Source: Sva-07 sp963774765
GTDB taxonomy: Bacteria; Actinomycetota; Acidimicrobiia; Acidimicrobiales; Ilumatobacteraceae
Length of the DNA: 64,000 nucleotides
Assembly: GCA_963774765.1 (NCBI GenBank)
Contig: CAVZGP010000011.1
Coordinates: 558,001 to 622,000 of the forward strand
Direction: 5' to 3'
The position numbers and the translations under genes were made by a program. The notes beneath the pieces were generated by a model. It had not been told where the DNA came from. It saw nothing but the letters and a program-made list of their open reading frames with translations, and made no database searches. This document shows, piece by piece, positions 41,004 to 49,562 of this stretch; within the stretch, counting starts at the first letter, position 1, and the number at the start of each line of letters is the position of its first letter.

Positions 41004-43625
41004 TCAGCGGCGAGACGATCGACGGATCGTCCGTTTCCACGCGGCGTCGACGAGTACGACCGCGGGCGCCGCGGCGACGATCACGATCCAGGTTGCCGCG
41101 GGCGGCCAGTCCTGGTCGAGGAGACGGGCAGCCGCAGGAATGGCGATCACTGCGACCGCAAACGCAACTTCGATCAGGATCGCCACGAGCAGGAACCGGT
41201 TCGTGAGCCATCCGAGTTCCCACGCCGGTCGCCGGACGCTGCGACACGCGAACGCATTCGCCGATTGCGAGACCACCACGGTCAAGAACGCCGCCCCCGA
41301 CGCTGCGTAGAGCGGGGCTCCGGTCGGGAACGCGTCGCCGATGCGCCAGCCTGCGATCCAGAGCGCGACCACGAAGGCCGTCATCTCGAACAAGGCTTCG
41401 GTCGGCCCCAGTACAGCGAACGCCCGCTGCGCGACCGTGCGGTTCAGCAGGCGGCCGGAGCTGGGCGGCTGGGTCATCACGTGTGGCCCCGCCGACTCAG
41501 CACCGAGCGCCGCCGCGGACAGTGTGTCGGTGCCGATGTCGAGCGCCAGTATCTGCAGCACGCCGAGTGCCAGCGGGAAGCGTCCACCCGACAGCGCCCA
41601 GATGGCGAACGGAGTCAGCTCCGCCACGTTGTCCGTCAAGTGGTAGGTCAGGAATCGCCGGGCGTTGGCGAACGTCGCCCGACCCTGCTTGACGGCCGCG
41701 ACGATGGTGGCGAAGTTGTCGTCGAGCAGCACCAGGTCGGCGGCCTCGCGGGCGACGTCGCTACCGCTCGCACCCATCGCGATCCCGATGTCGGCCTCAC
41801 GCAGCGCGGGACCATCGTTGACGCCATCGCCGGTCATCGCGATGATGTGGCCTCGCGACTGCAGCGCTCGAGCGATGCGCAACTTGTCCTCGGGCGTGAC
41901 GCGGGCGATCACGACCCCGTCGCGGTCGACGAGTGACGCGAGCAGTTGCTCGTCGTCGGGCAGTTCGGCGCCGATGAGTACCAGTCCGTCCACTGGGCGC
42001 AGACCCGTCTCGTCGGCGATAGCGGTCGCGGTCTGGGCGCTGTCGCCGGTGATCATCGCCACCTTGATTCCCGCCACCCGACAAGCGGCGAGCGCGTCGC
42101 GCGCCTCGGGTCTCGGGGGGTCCTCGAAGCCGAGCAGTGCAAGGAGTTCCAGGTCTCGTTCGGCGTCGTCCGCGGTGACCGGATTCGGTCCGGTCACCCG
42201 ACGCGTCGCGACGGCCAGGACGCGAAGGCCGCGCTCGGAGAGGTCGTGGAGTGCTGCGGTTGCCGCTTCGTGGACGGAATCATCCATGCGGCACCGTTCG
42301 AACACCGCATCGGGAGCGCCCTTCACCATGACCCGGTGTTGGGTGACGACCGATGATCGTCGCCGCCGAGGGTCGAACGCGAACCGCGTCAACGCCGCCT
42401 CGCGGACGATCGGCCCTCCGACGAGTTGCGTTGCCATCGAGTCGATCGCGGCTTCCATCGGGTCGCCCCGTGGGACCCACTTCCCGTCGTCGTCGCGAAC
42501 GGCGCGCCCGTGCGAACACTCGCGTGCGACGAGTGCAGCATCTCGCGCCCGTCCCACGAGTTCGTCGTCACGCGGCTCGATCTCCCCGTCGGGTTCGTAG
42601 CCGACGCCACCGCGCCGCAGGATGCCCACCGGTGTCCACACCTCGACGATGCGCATCCGGTTCTGGGTGAGGGTGCCGGTCTTGTCGGTGCAGATGAACG
42701 TGGTCGAACCCAACGTCTCGACGGATTCGAGGCGGCGAACGAGTGCGTGTTCGGCCGCCATGCGTTGCGCTCCGATCGCCAACGACAGCGTCACGGTCGG
42801 GAGCAGACCCTCGGGGACGAGTGCCACAGTGATACCGATGGCGAAAAGGAAACCGTCCGATGGCGGCGTGTCGAGCAGCAGCGTGAGCAGGAAGAATCCC
42901 GCGCCGGCTCCGACCGCGATCCTGGCAATCGTCCGCACGAGGCGGTGCAGCTCTCTCGTCAGTGGAGTGTCTGGTCGGATCGTCCCCTGTGTCAACACCG
43001 CGATCCGGGCGAACTCGGTCGCAGCCCCGGTTGCCGTCACGACAGCGCGTCCCTCTCCCTCCACGACAAACGTGCCGGCGCGTAGATCATCGTCGATCCC
43101 GACGGCATCGGGCACGCTCTCGCCGGTCAGTGTCGAGGTGTCGATCAGCAGGCCATGGCTCTCGACGCATCGCATGTCGGCTGCGACACGGTCGCCGTCG
43201 CTGAGCAACACGAGGTCATCGGGCACCACGTCGCCGACATCGATCAGCAGTTGCAGCCCGTCGCGCACCACCGTCGCCTGGCGGGGGAGGAGATCGCGCA
43301 GCTTCTGCGCCGCTTGCTCCGCTCGGTACTCCTGGGCGAACGCAAACAGCCCATTGACGACGATCACCACGAAAATGGCGATGCCCAACTCGGGCAGGCC
43401 GCCGATGATGGCGAGGATTCCTGCCGCCCACAGCATCGCCGCGAAGAAGTGAGTCAGCTGGTCGAGCAGATTCCTCCACACGGGCGTGGCGGCCGCCTCG
43501 GGCAGTGTGTTGGGGCCGACGTCGGCGAGTCGACGCGCGGCATCGTTCGACGTCAGCCCGAGCGATGCTGCGACCTGCGGCACGACTCCAATGTGCTTCA
43601 CCGCCGACCGAGATGCCAGGGCCAT
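41004..43625 (-). CDS. P2-type cation ATPase, Na+/K+-ATPase-like
   Basis: An 873-residue P-type pump: an N-terminal cation-ATPase domain, actuator TGES (STLTGESVPD), phosphorylation site DKTGTLTQNRM near residue 314, nucleotide domain (MVKGAPDAV) and hinge TGDGVNDGPAL. Membrane segments look like animal Na,K-ATPase. M4 is VALVPEGLLPTVTLSLA, M5 is YHLTDNVAELTPFAIWA (Asn and Glu kept), and M6 is LALDIGTDTLSA (both ion-site Asp kept). Transport of Na+, K+ or Ca2+ cannot be decided from sequence. The start lies 16 nt after the stop of thrH, so co-transcription is likely. Confidence 0.9.
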   Translation of the reverse strand: MALASRSAVKHIGVVPQVAASLGLTSNDAARRLADVGPNTLPEAAATPVWRNLLDQLTHFFAAMLWAAGILAIIGGLPELGIAIFVVIVVNGLFAFAQEYRAEQAAQKLRDLLPRQATVVRDGLQLLIDVGDVVPDDLVLLSDGDRVAADMRCVESHGLLIDTSTLTGESVPDAVGIDDDLRAGTFVVEGEGRAVVTATGAATEFARIAVLTQGTIRPDTPLTRELHRLVRTIARIAVGAGAGFFLLTLLLDTPPSDGFLFAIGITVALVPEGLLPTVTLSLAIGAQRMAAEHALVRRLESVETLGSTTFICTDKTGTLTQNRMRIVEVWTPVGILRRGGVGYEPDGEIEPRDDELVGRARDAALVARECSHGRAVRDDDGKWVPRGDPMEAAIDSMATQLVGGPIVREAALTRFAFDPRRRRSSVVTQHRVMVKGAPDAVFERCRMDDSVHEAATAALHDLSERGLRVLAVATRRVTGPNPVTADDAERDLELLALLGFEDPPRPEARDALAACRVAGIKVAMITGDSAQTATAIADETGLRPVDGLVLIGAELPDDEQLLASLVDRDGVVIARVTPEDKLRIARALQSRGHIIAMTGDGVNDGPALREADIGIAMGASGSDVAREAADLVLLDDNFATIVAAVKQGRATFANARRFLTYHLTDNVAELTPFAIWALSGGRFPLALGVLQILALDIGTDTLSAAALGAESAGPHVMTQPPSSGRLLNRTVAQRAFAVLGPTEALFEMTAFVVALWIAGWRIGDAFPTGAPLYAASGAAFLTVVVSQSANAFACRSVRRPAWELGWLTNRFLLVAILIEVAFAVAVIAIPAAARLLDQDWPPAATWIVIVAAAPAVVLVDAAWKRTIRRSSRR

Positions 43626-43641
43626 CGGGCCCTGCGGTCGA

Positions 43642-44250
43642 TCAGAGATGCGAACTGATGGCGGCGCGAAGTGCGTCGTATGTGTCGAGCGCCGGGAACT
43701 GGGGGAACTCGGCGATCACGTTGGCCGGGGCGTGGAACAGGTATCCCGCGTCGGCGGCGCCGAGCATCGTGGTGTCGTTGTAGCTGTCGCCCGCGGCGAT
43801 CACCCGGTAGTTCAGCGCCCGCAGCGCCTCGACGGCGTGCTGCTTCTGGTTCGGCTGGCGCAGGCGGTAGTCGACGATGCGGTCGTCGGCGACCACGAGG
43901 CGATGGCACAGGACCGTCGGCCATCCGAGTTGCTGCATCAGTGGGCGTGCGAACTGCTCGAACGTGTCCGACAGCAGGACGACCTGCGTCTGCGTCCGCA
44001 GTTCGTCGAGGAATGCGCTGGCCCCGTCGAGTGGCTTCAACCCGGCGATCACGTCCTCGATCAACGACATCGTCAACCCGTGCTCGTCGAGCAGGTCGAG
44101 GCGGTATCGCATCAGCACGTCGTAGTCGGGCTCGTCGCGTGTCGTGCGGCGCAGCCCCTCGATGCCGGTGCGTTCAGCGACGGCGATCCAGATCTCCGGC
44201 ACGAGCACCCCTTCGACATCGAGCGTCACGATCGTCTGCTGGGTGCTCAC
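43642..44250 (-). CDS. thrH: ThrH-type phosphoserine phosphatase / homoserine phosphotransferase
   Basis: A 202-residue HAD hydrolase. Motif I is LDVEGVLVPEIW (the family has DxEG rather than DxDGT), motif II LLSDTF and motif IV GDSYNDTTML. The stretches VPEIWIAVAERTGI and FHAPANVIAEFPQFPA match ThrH closely. ThrH removes phosphate from phosphoserine and can move it to homoserine, linking serine and threonine synthesis. GTG at 44248-44250 gives the family's exact length. It precedes the P-type ATPase gene on the same strand. Confidence 0.9.
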   Translation of the reverse strand: MSTQQTIVTLDVEGVLVPEIWIAVAERTGIEGLRRTTRDEPDYDVLMRYRLDLLDEHGLTMSLIEDVIAGLKPLDGASAFLDELRTQTQVVLLSDTFEQFARPLMQQLGWPTVLCHRLVVADDRIVDYRLRQPNQKQHAVEALRALNYRVIAAGDSYNDTTMLGAADAGYLFHAPANVIAEFPQFPALDTYDALRAAISSHL

Positions 44251-44300
44251 ACCTTCATTGTCGCCGCACCGGGCCCGGTCGGCGAAAACGCCCTCGCGGG

Positions 44301-44888
44301 CTACTCCGAGATGTGGGAGATCGGAGGCTGCGGACGCTCGGGGATCGGCGCATCCTGAGCGGCCCAGCCGAGGTAGATCACGCCGACGAGGCGATCGTCG
44401 GGTTCGAATCCACACAGCTCCAGGACGGCGGGAGGTCGGGTGATCGCCGGCGTCGACCAGAAGCTGGCGAGGCCGAGAGCCGTTGCGCCCAGCAGGAAGT
44501 TCTGGATGCCGGCCGCGACGGCGTCGCGGTTCTCGACGTGCAGCATCTCGTTGTCGTCTGGCGCGCAGCCCACGACCAGTGTCGCGGGCGTGCGCAGGTA
44601 CTTCGTGCGGGTCTTGGCTCGTTTGACGTCGTCGCCGAAACCGATCCGTACCATCTCGTCGGCCATCGTGCCGCCCAGCCGGGCGCGACCGTCACCGGTG
44701 AACACGGCGAACCGCCACGGCCATGTCTTCTTGTGGTTCGGTGCCCACGTCGCCAGCGCGCACAATTCGTCGATCACCTCGAGCGGCACCTCCCGCTCGT
44801 GGTCGACGAACCTCGAGGTTCGCCGCGATCGGATGAGATCCGCGAGCTCGTCGAACCGCGAGCGATCGTGGCCCTCCGTCGCAGACAT
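44301..44888 (-). CDS. Nitroreductase-family flavoprotein
   Basis: A 195-residue FMN-dependent oxidoreductase fold. RRTSRFVDHEREVP near the N-terminus binds FMN phosphate. WAPNHKKTWPWRFAVFTG, DAVAAGIQNFLLGATALGLA and VGVIYLGWAA follow the usual nitroreductase pattern. Substrate is unknown; quinones, nitro compounds or flavin-dependent reductions are typical. ATG at 44886-44888 is chosen. It lies 50 bp upstream of thrH on the same strand and is divergent from an EamA gene. Confidence 0.85.
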   Translation of the reverse strand: MSATEGHDRSRFDELADLIRSRRTSRFVDHEREVPLEVIDELCALATWAPNHKKTWPWRFAVFTGDGRARLGGTMADEMVRIGFGDDVKRAKTRTKYLRTPATLVVGCAPDDNEMLHVENRDAVAAGIQNFLLGATALGLASFWSTPAITRPPAVLELCGFEPDDRLVGVIYLGWAAQDAPIPERPQPPISHISE

Positions 44889-44968
44889 GTTCGTCAGGAT
44901 GGCACGCCGATGGCCAGATCGATACTTCCCCATGCTCCTGGACCGGCGGTCGGCGTCGCCCGATGCGG

Positions 44969-44974
44969 TAGAAC
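44969..44974 (+). promoter_or_regulatory. Leaderless -10-like box of the third EamA gene
   Basis: TAGAAC, 6 nt before GTG at 44981. The last base deviates from the usual T. Confidence 0.4.
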
Positions 44975-44980
44975 CGATCC

Positions 44981-45943
44981 GTGCCAGCGACGACGCGACC
45001 GATCGCAGCCGTTCTCGTGGCGGCCGTGCTGTTCGGGACGGCAGGCACAGCCCAGGCGCTCGGCCCGGATGCAGCAACTCCACTGGGAGTCGGCGCGGAG
45101 CGCATCGTGGTCGGCACCGCTGTGCTCTGGCTCGCCATTGCGGTCGCGGGGCCGTCCCTGTCCGAGATCACCGCGGCGGCGAGTGCCCACTGGCGGCTGA
45201 TGGTCGTGGGTGGTGTCGGCGTGGCCGTCTACACGCCGGCCTTCCTCCTCGCGGTCGACCGCACGGGCGTCGCCATCGGAACCGTCGTGGCGATCGGGGT
45301 CGGACCGTTCTGTGCGGGAGCCATGGAGTGGGCGTGGCGTTCGGTTCGTCCGAGTCGAGCATGGTTCATGGGCACGCTCGTGACGGTCGGCGGCGGCGCC
45401 CTGCTCGTCGCCAGCAAGTCGTCGGAGACGTCAGCTGCCGATGCCGTCGACGGCCTCGGGGTGGTGCTCGCTCTGGCTGCCGGAGCGGGGTACGCGCTGT
45501 ACTCGGTGACGGCGAAGTCGACGATGAGTTCGGGTGTGGCGCCGACCCTTGCCCTCGCCGCGCCGTTCACGGTGGGTGCGACCGTGGTGTCGGTGCTCGC
45601 TGCGCGCGAGCCGTTCGGGTGGATCGCCACCGGCGACGGCGTCCTGATGGCAGTGCACTTGGGTGTTGCCGCAACCGGGTTGGCATATCTCCTGTTCGGC
45701 TATGGACTGCGCCGCCTGACGTCGGCGACCACGGTGACATTGGTGCTCGCCGAGCCGCTCACCGCAACGCTGCTCGCCACACTCGTGCTCGACGAGACGA
45801 TTTCGCCGCTCGGGAGGTTCGGCGTCGGTGCCGTGCTCCTCGGACTCCTCGTGGTCGGGCGCGCCGCAGAGGTGTCGATCGAGCCGGTGCCCGCCGGCCG
45901 AAGCAGCACCGCGAGGTCGCCGCGTCAGTCGCCGCGCGGCTGA
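44981..45943 (+). CDS. EamA (DMT superfamily) transporter
   Basis: A 320-residue protein with ten helices in two EamA units (RPIAAVLVAAVLFGTAGTAQ and VDGLGVVLALAAGAGYALYS). It ends in a basic tail after VLLGLLVVG. It resembles RhtA/RarD-type exporters; substrate is unknown. The 3' end overlaps the convergent LigD-domain gene by 19 bp. Confidence 0.85.
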   Translation: MPATTRPIAAVLVAAVLFGTAGTAQALGPDAATPLGVGAERIVVGTAVLWLAIAVAGPSLSEITAAASAHWRLMVVGGVGVAVYTPAFLLAVDRTGVAIGTVVAIGVGPFCAGAMEWAWRSVRPSRAWFMGTLVTVGGGALLVASKSSETSAADAVDGLGVVLALAAGAGYALYSVTAKSTMSSGVAPTLALAAPFTVGATVVSVLAAREPFGWIATGDGVLMAVHLGVAATGLAYLLFGYGLRRLTSATTVTLVLAEPLTATLLATLVLDETISPLGRFGVGAVLLGLLVVGRAAEVSIEPVPAGRSSTARSPRQSPRG

Positions 45944-46971
45944 CGGGCTCGGCTCGGCTGCACCCTCGGTGCCTCGTTCGGCATCTTGGGATACACCGGC
46001 GGCCACGGTGAGTCGGGAATCCCGTCGGCGAGGTCGGCAGCGAATCGTTCCACGAGCACAGCGATCGACACCGGGGCGTCGTCCATCAGTTCCCATGGAT
46101 CGCCGCGCTCGGCGAGCCGGGCAGGGACGGTGTCGATCGTCATCGCCTCGGGATCGATCGAATCGAGTTCGTTCCATCCGAACGGCGTCGACACCTGGGC
46201 GCCGACGCGCGGTCGGGCGCCCCATGCACCGAACATGTTCTTGTGAGGCGCGTTCTGGTTGAAGTCGACGAACACCCGCGTGCCGCGTTCCTCTTTCCAC
46301 CACTTGTCGGTGACCAGGTCGGGATGCCGGCGAGCGAGTTCGCGCCCGAGCGCGATCACGGCGCCGCGGACGGCGAATGAGTCCCACCCCGGTTCCACCC
46401 GCACGTACACGTGGATGCCCTTGCTGCCGGTCGTCTTGGGGAACCCGATCATCCCCAGCTCCGCGAGCAGGTCGTGAACGTGGCCGGCCGATTCGCGGAC
46501 CATGTCGAACGTGACGCCGGGGGAGGGGTCGAGGTCGATGCGCATCTCGTCGTGGTCCTCGGGTGTCGAGGCCCGGAACGGCCATACGTGCAATCCGAGC
46601 ACGCCCATGTTCACCGCCCACAACACGTGCGCCAGATCGGCGATCACGAGCGCCCGCGACGGCGTCCCGTTGATCGTCTCGACGGTCGTCGTCGACAGCC
46701 AGTCCGGCGCCGAATCGGGGATCCGCTTCTGGAAGAACGACTTCTCGCGCACCCCGTTCGGGTAGCGCTCCAACAGCACCGGCCGATCGCGCACTGTCGG
46801 CATCAACGCGCCGCCGACTGCGACGTAGTAACGGGCCAGGTCGAGCTTCGTCCGGGGCTCCTTCGCGGGCCCGACCGACGGAAACATCACCTTGTGCGGA
46901 TTGGTGATCGCGATCGTTCGGCCGCCGGCGTCGATCTCGACCGGCTCCCCGAACTCGTCGGTCTTTCCCAT
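45925..46971 (-). CDS. LigD-type polymerase domain protein (stand-alone)
   Basis: A 348-residue archaeo-eukaryotic-primase-like polymerase. In multi-domain LigD it fills gaps during non-homologous end joining. Seen are ITNPHKVMFP, the catalytic DxD in MRIDLDPSPG, KTTGSKGIHVYV and RVFVDFNQNAPHKNMF. Ligase and 3'-phosphoesterase domains are absent. No ku or ligase gene is in the window, so partners must be elsewhere. TAGCGT lies 7 nt before ATG at 46969-46971. Confidence 0.9.
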   Translation of the reverse strand: MGKTDEFGEPVEIDAGGRTIAITNPHKVMFPSVGPAKEPRTKLDLARYYVAVGGALMPTVRDRPVLLERYPNGVREKSFFQKRIPDSAPDWLSTTTVETINGTPSRALVIADLAHVLWAVNMGVLGLHVWPFRASTPEDHDEMRIDLDPSPGVTFDMVRESAGHVHDLLAELGMIGFPKTTGSKGIHVYVRVEPGWDSFAVRGAVIALGRELARRHPDLVTDKWWKEERGTRVFVDFNQNAPHKNMFGAWGARPRVGAQVSTPFGWNELDSIDPEAMTIDTVPARLAERGDPWELMDDAPVSIAVLVERFAADLADGIPDSPWPPVYPKMPNEAPRVQPSRARQPRGD

Positions 46972-46978
46972 CGCCCGA

Positions 46979-46984
46979 ACGCTA
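46979..46984 (-). promoter_or_regulatory. Leaderless -10 box of the LigD-domain gene
   Basis: TAGCGT on the minus strand, 7 nt before ATG at 46969-46971. Confidence 0.6.
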
Positions 46985-46994
46985 CCGATTGCAG

Positions 46995-47020
46995 CAGGGG
47001 TCTGACCCCTGGTGAAATTA
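46995..47020. repeat. Palindromic hairpin family B, copy B2 (partly degenerate)
   Basis: CAGGGGTC and GACCCCTG are an 8-bp inverted repeat around a single T, holding the TCTGA core. The right side continues as GGTGAAATT, identical to the arm of copy B1, while the left arm has diverged. It overlaps the dapD stop codon at 47018-47020. Confidence 0.65.
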
Positions 47021-47956
47021 CTGGCCGGAGTGGAGGTCGTCGTTGAGGGCGCCCCAGCTGCCGAGGCGGGCGCGGGCGACGACCTTTCCGCTCTGGCCGT
47101 CACGGATGAACATCATCCTGTCCTGGCCCGAGAGCGTCCGCGCCTTGACGACGCCGTGCGGGGTGAGCACGGGCGTGCTCGCCGTCACGTACAAGCCCGC
47201 CTCGACCACACAGTCGTCGCCGAGGCTGATGCCGATGCCAGCGTTCGCGCCGAGCAGGCACCGCTCGCCGACCGTGATCTGCTCGGTGCCGCCGCCCGAG
47301 AGCGTGCCCTGGATCGACGAGCCGCCGCCGATGTCGCTGCCGTCGCCGACGATCACGCCGGCGGAGATCCGCCCCTCGACCATCGACACGCCCAGCGTGC
47401 CGGCGTTGAAGTTGCAGAACCCCTCGTGCATCACCGTCGTGCCCTCGGCGAGGTGCGCGCCGAGGCGCACACGGTCGGCGTCTGCGATTCGCACACCTGA
47501 CGGGATGACGTAGTCGGTCATGCGCGGGAACTTGTCGAGGCCGTGCACGGTGATCACGTGGCCCTGCTTGCGCAGGTTCATCCGCACGTCGTCGATCTCG
47601 GCAACGGCGATCGGGCCGATACTCGTCCATGCCACGTTGTTCAAGGCGCCGAACGTGCCGTCCATGTTGAGCGTGCGCGGTGCCGCCAGCCGGTGCGACA
47701 GCAGATGCAACCGCAGGTAGGCGTCGGACGCCGACGCCGGAGCCTCGTCGACATCGATCGTCAGGCGCACCGGGCGGACCGTGACGTTGCGCACGTCGTC
47801 GGCAAGGTCGCGCATCCCGAGCTGCGATTCGATGTCGTCGCTCGGGCAGTCGTCGTCACCGTACTCACCCCAGCCGAGCCACCGGTACCAGGTGTCGAGT
47901 ACCGAGCCGTCCGCCGCGATCGTCGCGAGGCCTGCGCCCCATGCCATCCGTGCCAT
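47018..47956 (-). CDS. dapD: 2,3,4,5-tetrahydropyridine-2,6-dicarboxylate N-succinyltransferase
   Basis: A 312-residue enzyme of lysine and diaminopimelate synthesis, of the actinobacterial DapD type. The N-terminal domain has DTWYRWLGWGEY. The left-handed beta-helix has hexapeptide repeats such as EGTTVMHEGFCNFNAGTLG, SAGVIVGDGSDIGGGSSIQG and CLLGANAGIGISLGDDC. The ATG directly follows the lysS stop codon, with GGAGG inside the end of lysS, so the two form an operon. The stop codon lies in palindrome B2. Confidence 0.93.
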   Translation of the reverse strand: MARMAWGAGLATIAADGSVLDTWYRWLGWGEYGDDDCPSDDIESQLGMRDLADDVRNVTVRPVRLTIDVDEAPASASDAYLRLHLLSHRLAAPRTLNMDGTFGALNNVAWTSIGPIAVAEIDDVRMNLRKQGHVITVHGLDKFPRMTDYVIPSGVRIADADRVRLGAHLAEGTTVMHEGFCNFNAGTLGVSMVEGRISAGVIVGDGSDIGGGSSIQGTLSGGGTEQITVGERCLLGANAGIGISLGDDCVVEAGLYVTASTPVLTPHGVVKARTLSGQDRMMFIRDGQSGKVVARARLGSWGALNDDLHSGQ

Positions 47957-49471
47957 CTACCAAACCTCCGGTCGCAGTGTCGGGAACAGGATCACTTCTT
48001 TGATCGAGTCGACTCCGGCCAACAGCATGGCCACACGGTCCATGCCGATGCCCAACCCTCCGGTCGGCGGCATGCCGTACTCGAGTGCTCGGATGTAGTC
48101 CTCGTCGACCGATCCCGCTTCGTGGTCGCCCGCATCCTTGGCGGCCTGTTCGTCCTCGAATCGAGCGCGCTGCTCGACGGGATCGTTCAGCTCCGAGTAG
48201 CCGTTGCCCAACTCGCGCGAGTCGACGAAGATCTCGAAACGCTCCGTCAGCCACGGATCGTCTCGATCGACCCGCGCCAGCGGCGAGATCTCGGTCGGAT
48301 GGCCCGTGACGAAGGTCGGACGCACGATGTCGGCCTCGCACAACGCCTCGAACAGCTCCTCGACGAGCTTGCCGCCGCCCCAGCGGGCCTCCCAGCGGAT
48401 GCCGTGTTCCTCGGCGAGCGCCCGCAGCTCGTCGATCGGCTGACTCGGATGCACCGGGCGACCGGCCTTGTCGGACACGGCGTCGACCATTCGCACCCGC
48501 GGCCACGGTTCGGCGAGGTCGACCTGTTGGTCGCGGATCGAGACCACCGTCGTGCCGATCGCATCGCGCGCGGCCTGTGTGACCAGCACCTCGCTGATGT
48601 CCATCACGTCGTTCCAGTCGCCGAACGCCTGGTAGAGCTCCATCATCGTGAACTCGGGGTTGTGGCGAGTGGAGATCCCTTCGTTGCGGAAGATCCGCCC
48701 GATCTCGAACACCCGCTCCATCCCGCCGACGATGAGCCGCTTCAGGTGCAGCTCGAGCGCGATGCGCAGGTACAGCTGCAGGTCGAGCGTGTTGTGATGC
48801 GTGGTGAACGGACGGGCGTGCGCGCCGCCGGCCTCGGCGTGCAGCACTGGGGTCTCGACTTCGATGAACCCGCGCTCGTGCAGCGTGCGCCGGAAACTGG
48901 CGATGATCTCGTGGCGGATCTCGAACGCCCGTTGCGCCTCGGGGTTCATGATCAGGTCGGCGTAGCGCTGACGGAACCGGGTGTCGACGTCGCTGAGTCC
49001 GTGCCACTTGTCGGGCAACGGCCGCACCGCCTTCGCCAGCAGTTCGACGGTCTCGGGCTTGACCGACAGTTCGCCCTTGCGAGTGGTCATCACGGTGCCG
49101 TGGACGCCGACCCAGTCGCCGAGGTCGAGCCGCTTGATGGCAGCGAACGCCTCGTCGCCGACGACCGCTTTCGAGATGAACAACTGGAGGTCGCCCGAAC
49201 GGTCGCGGATCGTGGCGAACACCAGCTTGCCCGAATCGCGCAACAGCATGATGCGCCCCGCCACCGCCACGGCGTCCTCGGTCTCGGTGCCATCGTCGAG
49301 TTCGCCCCACCCCGCACGGACATCGGCCACGGTGTGGCTGCGATCGAACCGATACGGGTAGGGGGTGACGCCAGCCGCGCGCAGGTCGTCGACCTGCGCC
49401 AGTCGGCGGGCCTTCTCCGCGGCGAGTCCGCTCCCGGTCGGTGATGTGTCGGTCGAATCGTCGGTGCTCAC
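47957..49471 (-). CDS. lysS: Lysyl-tRNA synthetase, class II
   Basis: A 504-residue synthetase that charges tRNA-Lys. An anticodon-binding OB fold (VAVAGRIMLLRDSGKLVFAT) is followed by the class II catalytic domain. Motif 1 lies around FIEVETPVL, motif 2 is EIGRIFRNEGISTRHNPEFT and motif 3 is GLGIGMDRVAMLL. GTG at 49469-49471 gives a short Ser/Thr-rich N-terminus as in related enzymes. It is followed without gap by dapD, which joins lysine synthesis with lysine use. Confidence 0.96.
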   Translation of the reverse strand: MSTDDSTDTSPTGSGLAAEKARRLAQVDDLRAAGVTPYPYRFDRSHTVADVRAGWGELDDGTETEDAVAVAGRIMLLRDSGKLVFATIRDRSGDLQLFISKAVVGDEAFAAIKRLDLGDWVGVHGTVMTTRKGELSVKPETVELLAKAVRPLPDKWHGLSDVDTRFRQRYADLIMNPEAQRAFEIRHEIIASFRRTLHERGFIEVETPVLHAEAGGAHARPFTTHHNTLDLQLYLRIALELHLKRLIVGGMERVFEIGRIFRNEGISTRHNPEFTMMELYQAFGDWNDVMDISEVLVTQAARDAIGTTVVSIRDQQVDLAEPWPRVRMVDAVSDKAGRPVHPSQPIDELRALAEEHGIRWEARWGGGKLVEELFEALCEADIVRPTFVTGHPTEISPLARVDRDDPWLTERFEIFVDSRELGNGYSELNDPVEQRARFEDEQAAKDAGDHEAGSVDEDYIRALEYGMPPTGGLGIGMDRVAMLLAGVDSIKEVILFPTLRPEVW

Positions 49472-49550
49472 GGTGACCCGACGGTATCCAAACGATCCGA
49501 CCGCTGCGCGTTCGGTTCTGCGGTGCCGTCCGATCGATCGATGCAGACCG

Positions 49551-49556
49551 TACTCT
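49551..49556 (+). promoter_or_regulatory. Leaderless -10 box of the M15 peptidase gene
   Basis: TACTCT, 6 nt before GTG at 49563. Confidence 0.55.
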
Positions 49557-49562
49557 TGGGGC

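Noticed and set aside
44398..44412. GGTTCGAATCC, resembling a tRNA T-arm
   Set aside because: It lies inside the nitroreductase coding sequence and no acceptor, D or anticodon stem can be built around it. I found no tRNA gene in the window.
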